The notes beneath the pieces are model-generated. The model did not search any database, was not told the DNA's origin, and was given only the letters and a program-made list of their open reading frames with translations. From positions 82,015 to 146,014 of the forward strand of contig JAJFJS010000035.1 in NCBI GenBank assembly GCA_021773815.1: a stretch of 64,000 nucleotides of DNA, read 5' to 3'. A program made the translations under genes and the position numbers. This DNA is from Gammaproteobacteria bacterium (lineage in GTDB: Bacteria; Pseudomonadota; Gammaproteobacteria; Steroidobacterales; GCA-2729495). Within the stretch, counting starts at the first letter, position 1. Each line of letters starts with the position of its first letter. Below, one piece after another: positions 1 to 8,244 of the stretch.

Positions 1-130
1 GAAGAATCTCGCCGACAAGGTCAAGGCGATCAACGAAGATAAGAAACTGGTGCGCACGGTGCCGACCGAAACACAGATCGAGAACTGGATCGGTCAGGCG
101 AAAAAATTACCCAAAGCCATTCATCATTGA
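1..130 (+). CDS. C-terminal fragment of an unidentified protein
   Basis: This is an open frame (codons begin at base 2) entering from the left edge and ending at TGA 128-130. The 42 visible residues are charged, probably helical, and end in Pro-Lys-Ala-Ile-His-His. No motif identifies a family, and the function cannot be called from this fragment. It converges on the exported SDR gene across a strong hairpin. Confidence 0.5.
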   Translation, partial: KNLADKVKAINEDKKLVRTVPTETQIENWIGQAKKLPKAIHH

Positions 131-138
131 GATCGGAA

Positions 139-170
139 ACGACCGCCGGCCCGTGTGCGCCGGCGGTCGT
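139..170. terminator. Hairpin between convergent genes, probable bidirectional terminator
   Basis: There is a perfect 12-bp inverted repeat (arms 139-150 and 159-170) with an 8-nt loop. It lies between the end of the left-edge CDS and the end of the SDR gene. There is no long T-run on either side, so it is a hairpin-type 3' end rather than a classic intrinsic terminator. Confidence 0.5.
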
Positions 171-175
171 ATCAT

Positions 176-1054
176 TCACCAGGGCAGGATCGTTCCGTCG
201 TATTGATAGAACGAGCCGGTCGTCTCGACAGTGAGCTGATCGATGTTGCGCATCATGTCGGTAACCGCATCCGGCGTCGGGCGCAGCATCTTCTTCGGCA
301 GGCCGGCCATGAAATCCGTGTCCGTCGGCCCGGGATTGACCAGCGCGACACTGACGCCCTTGCGCTTCAGCGCCAGCGCGAGATTTTTCATCGCCATGTT
401 CAGCGCCGCCTTGCTCGAACGATAGAAATACAGCCGCGGCTGACTGGCCTTTTCGATCGACCCCTCACTGCTGGATACCGTGATGATCTTCTTGTCACGA
501 CTGGCGATAACGTGTGGATAGAATGCCTCGGCGATCTTCATCGGCGCGATCGTGTTGACGCGCAGCACCTGCTCCCAGACCTCCCATTGCATGTTCAGGA
601 AGTACTGGTTTTCCGACCCGCCGCCGATACCGGCGTTGTTCAACAGGATATCGATCGGGGTCCCGGCATATTTTTTTGCCAGCTCGTCGACACGGTCGAA
701 GTCCGTGACATCGAGTTGTTCGATGACGATTCCCGGATGCTTTGCAGCCAGCGCCGACAGCGCCTCGGCCGCGGACGGGTCACGAGCCGTCGCGATGACA
801 TTCCAGCCCCGTTCTGCATACTGGCGCGTGAAATCGAGGCCCAGGCCGCGGTTCGACCCGGTGATCAGAACGGTCGGCACGTAGTCCGCCGCAAAGCTCG
901 CCGGATCGACGGGATCAGGGAACTGCTTGAAGAGTTTTCCACCGCCGTGCGCGGCCGCGGATGCCACCGGCACCCATGCTGCCACAACGAGCATTAAGAT
1001 CAGCGCCGCGACTAATCTCGCGGCGCCGCCTGGATTTGATCGGAACATCGTCAT
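176..1054 (-). CDS. Short-chain dehydrogenase/reductase with N-terminal signal peptide
   Basis: Classical SDR fold for NAD(P)-dependent oxidoreduction of an unidentified substrate. Visible motifs are the Rossmann glycine motif TGSNRGLG (residues 65-72), NNAG (139-142), a serine cluster near 194-197 and YRSSK (Tyr211, Lys215), so the catalytic set is intact. Residues 1-35 are Arg-containing then hydrophobic and end in ASAAA, resembling a Sec signal peptide or membrane anchor. This is unusual because SDRs normally need cytosolic nicotinamide cofactors. The start at 1054 is preceded by a GGGGAG ribosome-binding site. It is the promoter-distal gene of a minus-strand run with the Rieske oxygenase, about 90 bases away. 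Confidence 0.85.
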   Translation of the reverse strand: MTMFRSNPGGAARLVAALILMLVVAAWVPVASAAAHGGGKLFKQFPDPVDPASFAADYVPTVLITGSNRGLGLDFTRQYAERGWNVIATARDPSAAEALSALAAKHPGIVIEQLDVTDFDRVDELAKKYAGTPIDILLNNAGIGGGSENQYFLNMQWEVWEQVLRVNTIAPMKIAEAFYPHVIASRDKKIITVSSSEGSIEKASQPRLYFYRSSKAALNMAMKNLALALKRKGVSVALVNPGPTDTDFMAGLPKKMLRPTPDAVTDMMRNIDQLTVETTGSFYQYDGTILPW

Positions 1055-1144
1055 GGACCGGCTCTCCCCTGGTCAGGCGTGTGATTTACTGGCGAAATAT
1101 CGGCCTCACCGGACAACGGAACGGTGTCGGCGTGCCGACGAATA

Positions 1145-2281
1145 TCAATGCGCCGCCCGGACTTTCTCCGTGGCGCGCGCGCCGTCGATCAGCGGCACCG
1201 GATCCAGGACCCAGCCCTTGACCTCGCGGCGCTGCGGACTCGGGATGGCATACGCCACCTTCTTTTCGTTACGACGCGCCTCGTCGCTGTCGATACGCCA
1301 GCCCTTCGCATCCCAATCGCGCAGCCATTCGCGATACATCAGGATGCACTTGTCCGACGGAACCATGAATTCCTTGGTATTGCTGTTCGGCGTCAGCACC
1401 GGGTGCAGGTTCTGGATGATCGTGACGTCCTGCATGGCTACGTAAGTATTGCGTTCATTCATCAGTTCGTCATGTTCGGCTTCGAGCATGCAGTTGCGCA
1501 TGCACAACAGATAGATATGCGTGTTTTCTTCGTCGATCGGCCGTTCAAACAGGTATTGATGAAAATGATAGGCCGGATTCGGGTGGATATAGGTCCAGAC
1601 CTGGTTCGGGCCATGGTGACCGGTACCGACCTCGAGATCGCCGGATTGCTCGCGCAATTTTCGCATCTCGCCCTCCGGCAGCGGCGGCGCGTTGAACGTG
1701 TGCCAGAAACCGTGGCCCCATTCAGAGGGGACCTCACGCAACTCGCCGACGTTGTAATCGTCGTTCTCGCCGCTGAACCCGTGCGTGTCATGCACGAATT
1801 CATTGTGCGCCGGGTCGATGCCGTTCTCGATCGACCGTTCGTAGTTGCCCTTGATCGGGTAATCAACGACTGTGGGGCGCCAGCCCGCCTGACCTTCTTC
1901 GGGCACCGGAATGATCGGCGGCCGCTCCGCCTCCGGCAAATCACCGAGGAAGGCAAAAACAATACCGTAACGCTCTTCGACCGGATACGCGTCGACACGG
2001 GACCGGCCCGGCACCTTGCCGTCCTTGCCCAGTGACGGAATCTTCCGGCACGCCCCGTCGCCATCGAATTCCCAGCCATGATACGGGCACTGGATGCAGT
2101 CGCCCTTGATCTTGCCACCGGCCAGCGAGCCGCCGCGATGCGAGCACGTGTTGCTGAGGCAGCGTGCGTTGCCCCCGGTATCGCGGAACACGACGAACGC
2201 CTGACCGAGCGCCTGAACCTGCAGCGGCTGGTCGCCCAGTTCTTCGGTCGTGGTCATCGGGTACCAGAAATTGATATACAT
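1145..2281 (-). CDS. Rieske non-haem iron oxygenase, alpha subunit
   Basis: Aromatic-ring or O/N-demethylating oxygenase component of about 378 residues. The Rieske [2Fe-2S] ligands are visible as Cys46-x-His48 and Cys65-x2-His68 with the usual 16-residue spacing. The mononuclear iron motif is present as Asp156, His159 and His164 (IDPAHNEFVH). The start is set at 2281 because GGAGAGAG lies about 5-8 bases upstream; the longer frame to 2386 would run through the promoter. No reductase or ferredoxin partner is encoded nearby, so electrons must come from elsewhere. The neighbours (SDR, MFS, cupin, amidase-type hydrolases) suggest a catabolic cluster. The substrate cannot be read from sequence. 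Confidence 0.9.
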   Translation of the reverse strand: MYINFWYPMTTTEELGDQPLQVQALGQAFVVFRDTGGNARCLSNTCSHRGGSLAGGKIKGDCIQCPYHGWEFDGDGACRKIPSLGKDGKVPGRSRVDAYPVEERYGIVFAFLGDLPEAERPPIIPVPEEGQAGWRPTVVDYPIKGNYERSIENGIDPAHNEFVHDTHGFSGENDDYNVGELREVPSEWGHGFWHTFNAPPLPEGEMRKLREQSGDLEVGTGHHGPNQVWTYIHPNPAYHFHQYLFERPIDEENTHIYLLCMRNCMLEAEHDELMNERNTYVAMQDVTIIQNLHPVLTPNSNTKEFMVPSDKCILMYREWLRDWDAKGWRIDSDEARRNEKKVAYAIPSPQRREVKGWVLDPVPLIDGARATEKVRAAH

Positions 2282-2386
2282 TCGATCTCTCTCCGTTTCG
2301 ATCGGGATTCGCAACGCCGGTGAAGGGCTTGGGGACCCGACGGATCCGGATGCGCATCCCTGCATGCCGCAGTACGGCAGAATCAA

Positions 2387-2399
2387 ATATAGACTATAT
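2387..2399. promoter_or_regulatory. AT-rich palindrome upstream of the Rieske oxygenase gene
   Basis: ATATAG-A-CTATAT is a perfect odd palindrome about 105 bases before the Rieske start, inside an AT-rich island in an otherwise GC-rich region. It is a plausible -10 region or operator. No regulator can be assigned. Confidence 0.35.
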
Positions 2400-2585
2400 A
2401 TGGTCTTTTCTTACCATTTATAGAATCCGCTACCCGGTACATCACTCGTCGAGTCGCCGGACCCCTATGGCTTGATCGCATTATCCTAGTCCATTCACCT
2501 ACCGGCCGCATCCCCGATCTGCCACCCGAACACACCGCCGTATCGACCTATTCGTCGCCACCGCTACGCTCGGATGCAAAACCGG

Positions 2586-3791
2586 TTATACCGGCGGCTC
2601 CGGCGGCCCGGCCGCCGCGGTGCGTCTGAAGTGCGCCTGCAGCGCCCGGACGGCCCAGAAACACGCGAACATGATCCCGGCGGCCGCGTACAAAGGCGCC
2701 TGGACCGCGACCGTCTGAAACAACAATCCGGAAACCGGCGGACCCATGAAGCGACCCATCCACGCGCTCGAGTTGTAAACGCCGAGCACCAGCCCGCGTT
2801 CGTGCTCGCCGGCCTGCCGCGACACCAGGCTCGTCATGTTCGTCACCGCGATCGCTCCGCCGCCGGCCGTAAATGTGATACCGAACATCATCGGCAACCA
2901 GCCCGGCGACTGGGTCATCCACAGCAGGCCGAAGCAATAGGCCGCCACACCGCCCAGCACCAGCTTGCTCTCGCCGAAGCGCGGCGCGAGCTTGCCGACG
3001 AGATAACCCTGAGTAATGGCCACGACGAGGCCGAGATAGGTGAAACACCAGCCGATATCCCGCGGACCCCAGCCGAAGCGCGCCTCGCTCCACAACGGCA
3101 TGATTGTCTCGAAAAACCCCATGGCGATATAGATCAGGAAGCCGATGATGATCAGTCTCGTCACGGTCGGCCGGCGCAGGACCATGCGGACGGCCGCCAG
3201 CCCTTTTGGACGAGTGTCCGCGTCCGCTGCCGACGCCCGCTTTTCCGGTGGCAGGCTTTCGGTCAGAAACAGCGTCGCGACCAGTGTGAAGCAGCACAGG
3301 GCCGCCGCCCCGAGACCCGGCCACATCAGTGTCGCCGAATCGGCATCCGCGCCGCTCAACAGGCCACCGAGGGCCGGACCGACGATAAAGCCGAGGCTGA
3401 TCGCCCCACCGACCATGCCCATGCCCTGGGCGCGCTTCTCGATCGGGGTGATGTCCGTGATGTAGGCCATCGCGACGGGCACGTTCGCCCCCATGATGCC
3501 GGTCAGCATGCGCGCCAGACCCAGCACCCACAGGTTTTCAGAAAATGCCATCAACACATAGGCGACAAACATTCCGGCCGTACTCAGCAGCAGGATCGGC
3601 TTGCGTCCGTAGCGGTCACTCATGCGCCCCCAGATCGGGTTAGCGAAGAACTGGCCAAAGGAATAGGCGCCGACGATCGTCGTGGCGATGACCGGTGATG
3701 CGCCGAGGTTTTCGGCAAAGAACAGGAATGCCGGCAGCACGAGTCCGAAACCCATGCCGGACAGCATGATGATCAATAACAGTACAGGCAT
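2586..3791 (-). CDS. MFS transporter, 12-TM drug/solute type
   Basis: A 401-residue multi-pass membrane protein of the major facilitator superfamily. The loop 2-3 signature is visible as GRMSDRYGRKP, and a glycine- and proline-rich segment (GPALGGLL) follows in helix 5. The first helix begins almost at residue 1. The start at 3791 has only a weak, distant ribosome-binding site. It probably imports a substrate of, or exports a product from, the surrounding Rieske/cupin/amidase cluster. A second MFS gene lies at 59.0 kb. Substrate not identifiable. Confidence 0.9.
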   Translation of the reverse strand: MPVLLLIIMLSGMGFGLVLPAFLFFAENLGASPVIATTIVGAYSFGQFFANPIWGRMSDRYGRKPILLLSTAGMFVAYVLMAFSENLWVLGLARMLTGIMGANVPVAMAYITDITPIEKRAQGMGMVGGAISLGFIVGPALGGLLSGADADSATLMWPGLGAAALCCFTLVATLFLTESLPPEKRASAADADTRPKGLAAVRMVLRRPTVTRLIIIGFLIYIAMGFFETIMPLWSEARFGWGPRDIGWCFTYLGLVVAITQGYLVGKLAPRFGESKLVLGGVAAYCFGLLWMTQSPGWLPMMFGITFTAGGGAIAVTNMTSLVSRQAGEHERGLVLGVYNSSAWMGRFMGPPVSGLLFQTVAVQAPLYAAAGIMFACFWAVRALQAHFRRTAAAGPPEPPV

Positions 3792-3953
3792 GATCGGGCC
3801 GGATTCGGTCCTGAGAAATACGGCTGCGTACTATCGGGCATCCCGGTCGCGAAAACAACGGCGGAAACGGGCAGATGCCGTCTGCCGGATCGACATTCGA
3901 GCGGTCAATTCAATCACCGCCCACCGATAATGTTTGCCGATGAAATACGGTGC

Positions 3954-3980
3954 AAAAAAAAGGAGGGCCATGCCCTCCTT
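3954..3980 (-). terminator. Intrinsic terminator downstream of the bicupin gene
   Basis: An 8-bp GC-rich stem (AGGAGGGC / GCCCTCCT) with a 3-nt loop is followed on the minus strand by seven Ts (3960 to 3954). It lies 20 bases past the stop of the 4000-5127 gene and closes the operon that starts near 7069. Confidence 0.85.
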
Positions 3981-3999
3981 TCTTCGTTGACCGTCGTTC

Positions 4000-5127
4000 T
4001 TACCGACGCCCGGCCTTTTTCCTGGTCTTTTTCTTCGACTTCTTTTTCGCTGCCGGTTTGCGTGCGACCTTTTTCTTCGCAGATTTCTTTGCAGATTTCT
4101 TTGCAGCAGATTTCTTCTTCGCGGCGGGTTTGCCGGCCGCCTTCTTTGCCGAAGTTTTCTTCGTCTGTTTTTTGGCGACCGCCACGGCCTGCTCTTCGAG
4201 CGGCATCGGCGGGTGGCCGTGCAGGTGCCTGACCTGCGCATCATCGTGGTAATGAGGATGCTCGAAGTCGCCCGGACCGTGCGGGTGGTTGTGCCCTTCC
4301 GACGCGACCCACTCATAGAGCTTCGGTCGCTGGCGATACAGATGAGCGGCGGCCCGCAGCTTATTCTCGTCCACGTTTGACCACGGGTTGTAGTGGAAGT
4401 AGTTGTGCAGCTTCGAATCCGTGCGACCGAAAGCGATCGTGCCGAGTTCGCAGCGGAACGCCCCGTGATTGATGTACTCCGGCCGCCAGAAATAACCGCC
4501 CGTCGGCAGGTAACCGAATTGCATCATCCAGGACTCGCCCCAGATGTGATAACTCTCCTCGGCGGCGTCATGGTAGGAAATATTGTCCTGCCGGAACTGC
4601 GGCGTCATGCAGTACAGGAAGCTGATCGCCTCGGTCAGCGGATCGTAGTGCAGCGGCTTGATCAGGCAGCCTGACGCCACCGACGGACTAACGATATTAC
4701 CGGGCGCCCACGGCGCGTCGGAATACGTATTCAGGTCCATGTACGCAGCCGTCAGCGCCAGTTGGTGATCCTGATCCGATTCCTCAAAACTCGGCTCGCT
4801 GTCGTTAAACATGACCAGCGCCTCGGCGCCCTGCGAACTGCTGATCGCGCCGATATGCATGCCGGCCGGGATAAACGCGTAGTGACCGCGGCTCCAGACC
4901 TGGTCACCGACCTTGAGTCGCCCCTCGAGCACGAAAATCTCCATGTCCGAGTAACTCAGGCCGGGCTTGCGCTTGTAACCGCCGTTGAACTGTACCTTGA
5001 GGGTACAGGCGCCAATATCCGTGTCCAGGGACAATATCTTGTATTCGCTGCCCTTGAATCCGGCGATGTTGAATTTCTTGTACGACGTGTCGAGTTCGAC
5101 GTACGGCTCGATATGAGGTCGCGCCAC
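4000..5127 (-). CDS. Bicupin protein with His-rich linker and histone-H1-like Lys/Ala tail
   Basis: A 375-residue protein. Residues about 35-110 and 150-245 look like two cupin barrels (EIFVLEGRLKVGD, HYAFIPAGMH; a second set rich in His, Tyr and Trp). Residues 279-305 are a His-rich stretch (HNHPHG, HPHYH, HLHGH) suited to metal binding. Residues 318-375 are almost only Lys, Ala, Arg, Ser and Pro with AAKK/SAKK repeats, like histone H1 or AlgP tails. The start is GTG at 5127, chosen because AAGGAG lies 8 bases upstream. It is the last gene of the operon before a terminator. A bicupin fused to a DNA-binding-type tail is unusual. The catalytic role is unknown; a dioxygenase or isomerase acting in the local pathway is possible. 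Confidence 0.75.
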   Translation of the reverse strand: MARPHIEPYVELDTSYKKFNIAGFKGSEYKILSLDTDIGACTLKVQFNGGYKRKPGLSYSDMEIFVLEGRLKVGDQVWSRGHYAFIPAGMHIGAISSSQGAEALVMFNDSEPSFEESDQDHQLALTAAYMDLNTYSDAPWAPGNIVSPSVASGCLIKPLHYDPLTEAISFLYCMTPQFRQDNISYHDAAEESYHIWGESWMMQFGYLPTGGYFWRPEYINHGAFRCELGTIAFGRTDSKLHNYFHYNPWSNVDENKLRAAAHLYRQRPKLYEWVASEGHNHPHGPGDFEHPHYHDDAQVRHLHGHPPMPLEEQAVAVAKKQTKKTSAKKAAGKPAAKKKSAAKKSAKKSAKKKVARKPAAKKKSKKKTRKKAGRR

Positions 5128-5174
5128 TGCTAATTCTCCTTATTCAACTGATACGGGGTCGACGCCTGCGGGCG

Positions 5175-5444
5175 TCAATAGACCACCTTGTCCTTGCGTT
5201 TCGGTTTCTTCGGCAATTCACTCTTCGGAATCACCCGCTTCATATCGCCGGTGACATTAAAGCCAGTCGTCGAAACGTTCTTGAGAAATTGCTTGTACCA
5301 CTTGTCGCGCTGCGCAGCGAGATCGTCATTCATCTCCTTCATGATGGAGCGGTGACGCTGCTTCTGCTCGGCAATGTTTTCCTTCAACCACGCGACGTTC
5401 TCGGTCGGACGCGGCGGAGCGGCATCTTGTACGCGTTTTGCCAT
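5175..5444 (-). CDS. Small basic hypothetical protein (89 aa)
   Basis: Short charged protein. The middle (residues 18-52) is strongly helical and probably coiled coil; the C-terminal end is Lys/Pro-rich (KSELPKKPKRKDK). There is no signal peptide, membrane segment or recognisable motif. It has a clear ribosome-binding site (GGAGACTGAAG) and lies between the deacetylase-like gene (21-base gap) and the bicupin (47-base gap), so it is almost certainly co-transcribed. A regulatory or enzyme-associated subunit is possible. No family recognised. Confidence 0.65.
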   Translation of the reverse strand: MAKRVQDAAPPRPTENVAWLKENIAEQKQRHRSIMKEMNDDLAAQRDKWYKQFLKNVSTTGFNVTGDMKRVIPKSELPKKPKRKDKVVY

Positions 5445-5465
5445 TTGCTTCAGTCTCCGGTGTTC

Positions 5466-6383
5466 TCACATGTATTGTTTGCGGTACCAGTCATTGACGT
5501 CGTCGCCCGTCGTGAGCCAGACGTCGTCATGCTTGGCGATGTACTCGAAGGCACGCTTGAGGTGCTTGAACTTGTTCGGCTGGCCGACATGGAAGGTATG
5601 CAGGCATATGGGCATGCAGCGCGCGTTGGTCGCCCCCTCTTCGTATAGCACGTCGAACTGGTCGATGATCATATCGCCGAATGCCTCCGACGACACGCCC
5701 AGATTCAAAAATGCCGGGATATCGTTGATCTCGACCGTGTACGGCACCGAGATCAGGTTGTTCTGCGGCGTATTGAAGCGGAACGGATGATCGTCGGCCG
5801 TATAATCGCACAGGTACTCGACACCGTATTCCTCCAGCAGGCGCGGCGTGTTATCGGTGTGCGTCAGAAACGGGCTCAGCCAGCCCTTGGTCTTGCGGCC
5901 CAGGGCTTCCTGCATCGGAATCAGCGTCGCCTGCAGGATCTCGCGTTCGCGCGCCTCATCGAGCGCATGGACGATGTCGCCGTTGGCATCCGTGACGTTG
6001 CCGATGAAATTCGCCGGGGCATTGTTGACGCCGTGACCGATCCAAGCCCAGTTGCGCTTCTCACCCTCTTCGATGATCCGCGGATACTCGCGAATGATCT
6101 CGGCATTCAGGCACACGGTGCCGCGCATGCCGCAGGCGTCCATCAGATCCATCATGCGCCACAGGCCAACACGGTTGCCGTAGTCGCGCCAGCCGTAATT
6201 CAGCGGATCCGGGCTGAATACGGTCGTGCCCGGGATCAGCGCCGTGCCCTTGATGGCCGCCGGAAAGTGCTCGATATTGATATACGGCATCACGGCAACG
6301 CGCGCGCCGTCCGGTAGCTTGAACGGTTCACGATCAATGATCGGCACATAGTCGTAATGCCGGCTTTGCGTAAGTTCAGACAT
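5466..6383 (-). CDS. Polysaccharide-deacetylase-superfamily hydrolase, PuuE-like
   Basis: A 305-residue protein with the layout of the NodB/PuuE branch: N-terminal Pro-Asp-Gly-Ala-Arg-Val-Ala-Val strand, YGWRDYGNRVG, a GHG motif after the helix that follows the Cys-Leu-Asn-Ala strand, and WLSPFLTHTDNT later. This branch includes metal-independent or weakly metal-binding amidohydrolases such as allantoinase PuuE as well as true sugar deacetylases. Next to an isochorismatase-type amidase, hydrolysis of a cyclic amide or imide is more likely than sugar deacetylation; that is inference. It overlaps nothing and shares an operon with the 6440-7069 and 5175-5444 genes. Confidence 0.8.
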   Translation of the reverse strand: MSELTQSRHYDYVPIIDREPFKLPDGARVAVMPYINIEHFPAAIKGTALIPGTTVFSPDPLNYGWRDYGNRVGLWRMMDLMDACGMRGTVCLNAEIIREYPRIIEEGEKRNWAWIGHGVNNAPANFIGNVTDANGDIVHALDEAREREILQATLIPMQEALGRKTKGWLSPFLTHTDNTPRLLEEYGVEYLCDYTADDHPFRFNTPQNNLISVPYTVEINDIPAFLNLGVSSEAFGDMIIDQFDVLYEEGATNARCMPICLHTFHVGQPNKFKHLKRAFEYIAKHDDVWLTTGDDVNDWYRKQYM

Positions 6384-6439
6384 CGATAACCCCTTCTGAA
6401 TATGTTAATGAGTCACGACCAACGGGTCGCTAACAAAAA

Positions 6440-7069
6440 TCAAAGACCATTCAGGTACTCAAGCGTTTCCTGCTTGCTGATGACGTCGCCGTATTTCGCG
6501 TTGATGTCGAACAGGTTGGCCTCGTGCGGTCCGTCGTGACGGTCGCCGATGCACTCACGGACACAGATCGGCCGGAAACCGTGCTGAACCGCATCGACGG
6601 CCGTCGCGCGAATACACCCTGATGTCGTGCAGCCGGTAATGATCAGCGTATCAACGTCCAGGCCGTTCAGAGTTGCCACCAGCGACGTGCCGAAAAACGC
6701 GCTCGCATATTGCTTGACGATCACCGGTTCGCCGGCCTTCGGCACGACATCGTCACAGAACTCCGCATACGGATTGCCCGCCACGAGATCCCGGAGCACC
6801 GGCGCTTTCTTGATCCAGACGCCGCCGTCCTCGTAGTTCGGCGCCGTGTACAGCACCCGGGTATGGATGATCGGCACGCCCTTCTCGCGCGCCAGGTCCA
6901 GCAGTTCCGGCATCTCCTTGACGCAGGCAACGACGCCGGGTGCGTACAACGGCGACCCTTCGGTTGTGTAGCCCTGCAACAGGTCGATGACGATAATCGC
7001 CGATTTCTTGCCGAAGCCGAGCCGGTTGTCCCATACACCCTGATAATTCTGGTTAGCGGAATCCGCCAT
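6440..7069 (-). CDS. Isochorismatase-family cysteine hydrolase (amidase type)
   Basis: A 209-residue cytosolic cysteine hydrolase. The catalytic triad is visible as Asp29 (IIVIDLLQG), Lys119 (VIVKQYASAF) and Cys152 (GCTTSGCIRAT). The layout matches N-carbamoylsarcosine amidase, maleamate amidase and ureidoacrylate-type hydrolases more than true isochorismatase. The start at 7069 has GAGGGGG five bases upstream. It is the first gene of the minus-strand operon. With the PuuE-like gene it suggests stepwise opening and deamidation of a nitrogen heterocycle; the substrate is inferred, not shown. Confidence 0.85.
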   Translation of the reverse strand: MADSANQNYQGVWDNRLGFGKKSAIIVIDLLQGYTTEGSPLYAPGVVACVKEMPELLDLAREKGVPIIHTRVLYTAPNYEDGGVWIKKAPVLRDLVAGNPYAEFCDDVVPKAGEPVIVKQYASAFFGTSLVATLNGLDVDTLIITGCTTSGCIRATAVDAVQHGFRPICVRECIGDRHDGPHEANLFDINAKYGDVISKQETLEYLNGL

Positions 7070-7468
7070 GTGTGCCCCCTCGGCTGCGATCTGGTAATCG
7101 AATGACGCGAGCACCGCCCCGGCGAGCGATTCAGCTCCAGAAAGACATCGGTTCAATGGAGGGGACCCGCACCCCGGCGACTGAAGCGTGTTCTTCTTTT
7201 TTGCGTCTGACGGCCAATGGTGTCACCGAAAACGCGCATCTGCAACCGGCCCGCAACCCGGGTGGCAACGGACGTTCGCTGCGCGCACGGGGCGGAAAAG
7301 CGACACCGTCGATGGTTCGCTGCACATCCCCGGCGAACGGCCGACCTGCGGTTGTTGCAGTGCGGTCAAGCGGTCAACCTTGCCGTCGACTCCGGGAATG
7401 ATCTATATATCATTACAGCAGCCGGTATACGGACCGGCTGATTCAAGACTTTGAGAGAGGACAAGACC
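7070..7468. promoter_or_regulatory. 399-base divergent intergenic region with two palindromes and a promoter
   Basis: No credible gene. It separates the minus-strand amidase operon from the plus-strand gene at 7469. Near the right end, TTGCCG (7379-7384) is followed after 18 bases by a TATATA-type element. This lies inside a perfect inverted repeat AATGAT-ctatat-ATCATT (7397-7414). A second perfect repeat, AGCCGGT-N6-ACCGGCT, follows at 7420-7439. Both look like operator sites for the 7469 gene. The left 300 bases show nothing specific. Confidence 0.5.
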
Positions 7469-8062
7469 ATGGCAGAACCGGCAGTTGCGGAAGTTCCGCC
7501 GCACATGAAGAAAAAGACCAACGTCGTCGACAGCTACAAGACCAACAGCGGTTTCGAAGGCTATGAGACCGAGCTCGGCCGCTCGATCAACGTGGTGCTG
7601 AAAATGCTCAGCAACCATGCCGGCTATGCGCACGAGCTGAACGACCCACTCGTCAAGGCGCACCTGCTGGCCATCCAGTTCGCCAAGAACAACGGCATGC
7701 TGGCCGAATATATCCAGCACGACATCGACACGATGGCGCCGATCAATGAGCGAATGCGGCGCATCATCGAGAAAACCGGCGAGAAAGAAATCGCGCTCGT
7801 CGGCCTGTTCGACCGCACGGCCTGCCATTATGCGCTGGCGCTCGACAGCGAAGGCTCGGGCAACTCCCGCTCCTGGTCAGAACCGTTCAATCACGTGTTG
7901 ACGGCGGCGAAGAAGATCGGCCAGTTCGACCTGACGGCCGAAGAGATCCACGAGACCTGGACCAAACCGCGGCTGCACGGCTACGCACAGGCCATGGGTG
8001 TGGCGATCCGGGTTTCGGATCTCGGCGCGGATCGCCGGATCACGGTCGAACTGGCGGACTGA
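7469..8062 (+). CDS. Conserved-looking hypothetical protein, helical, 197 aa
   Basis: The start is ATG 7469 with AGAGAGG upstream; the open frame from 7451 begins with TTG and is not needed. A soluble, mostly helical protein with conserved-looking patches ETELGRSINVVLKML, HAGYAHELNDPLVKAH and a C-terminal Arg/Asp-rich strand pair. No signal peptide, transmembrane helix or cofactor motif. It has its own regulated-looking promoter and lies 182 bases before a TonB-dependent receptor. Family and function not recognised. Confidence 0.75.
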   Translation: MAEPAVAEVPPHMKKKTNVVDSYKTNSGFEGYETELGRSINVVLKMLSNHAGYAHELNDPLVKAHLLAIQFAKNNGMLAEYIQHDIDTMAPINERMRRIIEKTGEKEIALVGLFDRTACHYALALDSEGSGNSRSWSEPFNHVLTAAKKIGQFDLTAEEIHETWTKPRLHGYAQAMGVAIRVSDLGADRRITVELAD

Positions 8063-8066
8063 CGCT

Positions 8067-8096
8067 CAGCGCCTGATCACGAAACGCCAGGCGCTG
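8067..8096 (+). terminator. Hairpin after the 7469 gene
   Basis: A perfect 9-bp inverted repeat (CAGCGCCTG / CAGGCGCTG) with a 12-nt loop starts 4 bases after the stop codon. There is no T-run, so it may act as an mRNA 3'-end structure or a factor-dependent terminator. Confidence 0.35.
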
Positions 8097-8244
8097 GCCG
8101 GGCGAACCGTCTGGACCGCTTAATCTTCAGATCGATAGCTGCTAGGATCCTGACGCGCACGGAACTATTCGAACTTAGTAATGGCCGCGGGATTTGGCCG
8201 CACGCAACCGCGACAGTGAAACCGTATCTGGAGAGTTACACGAT

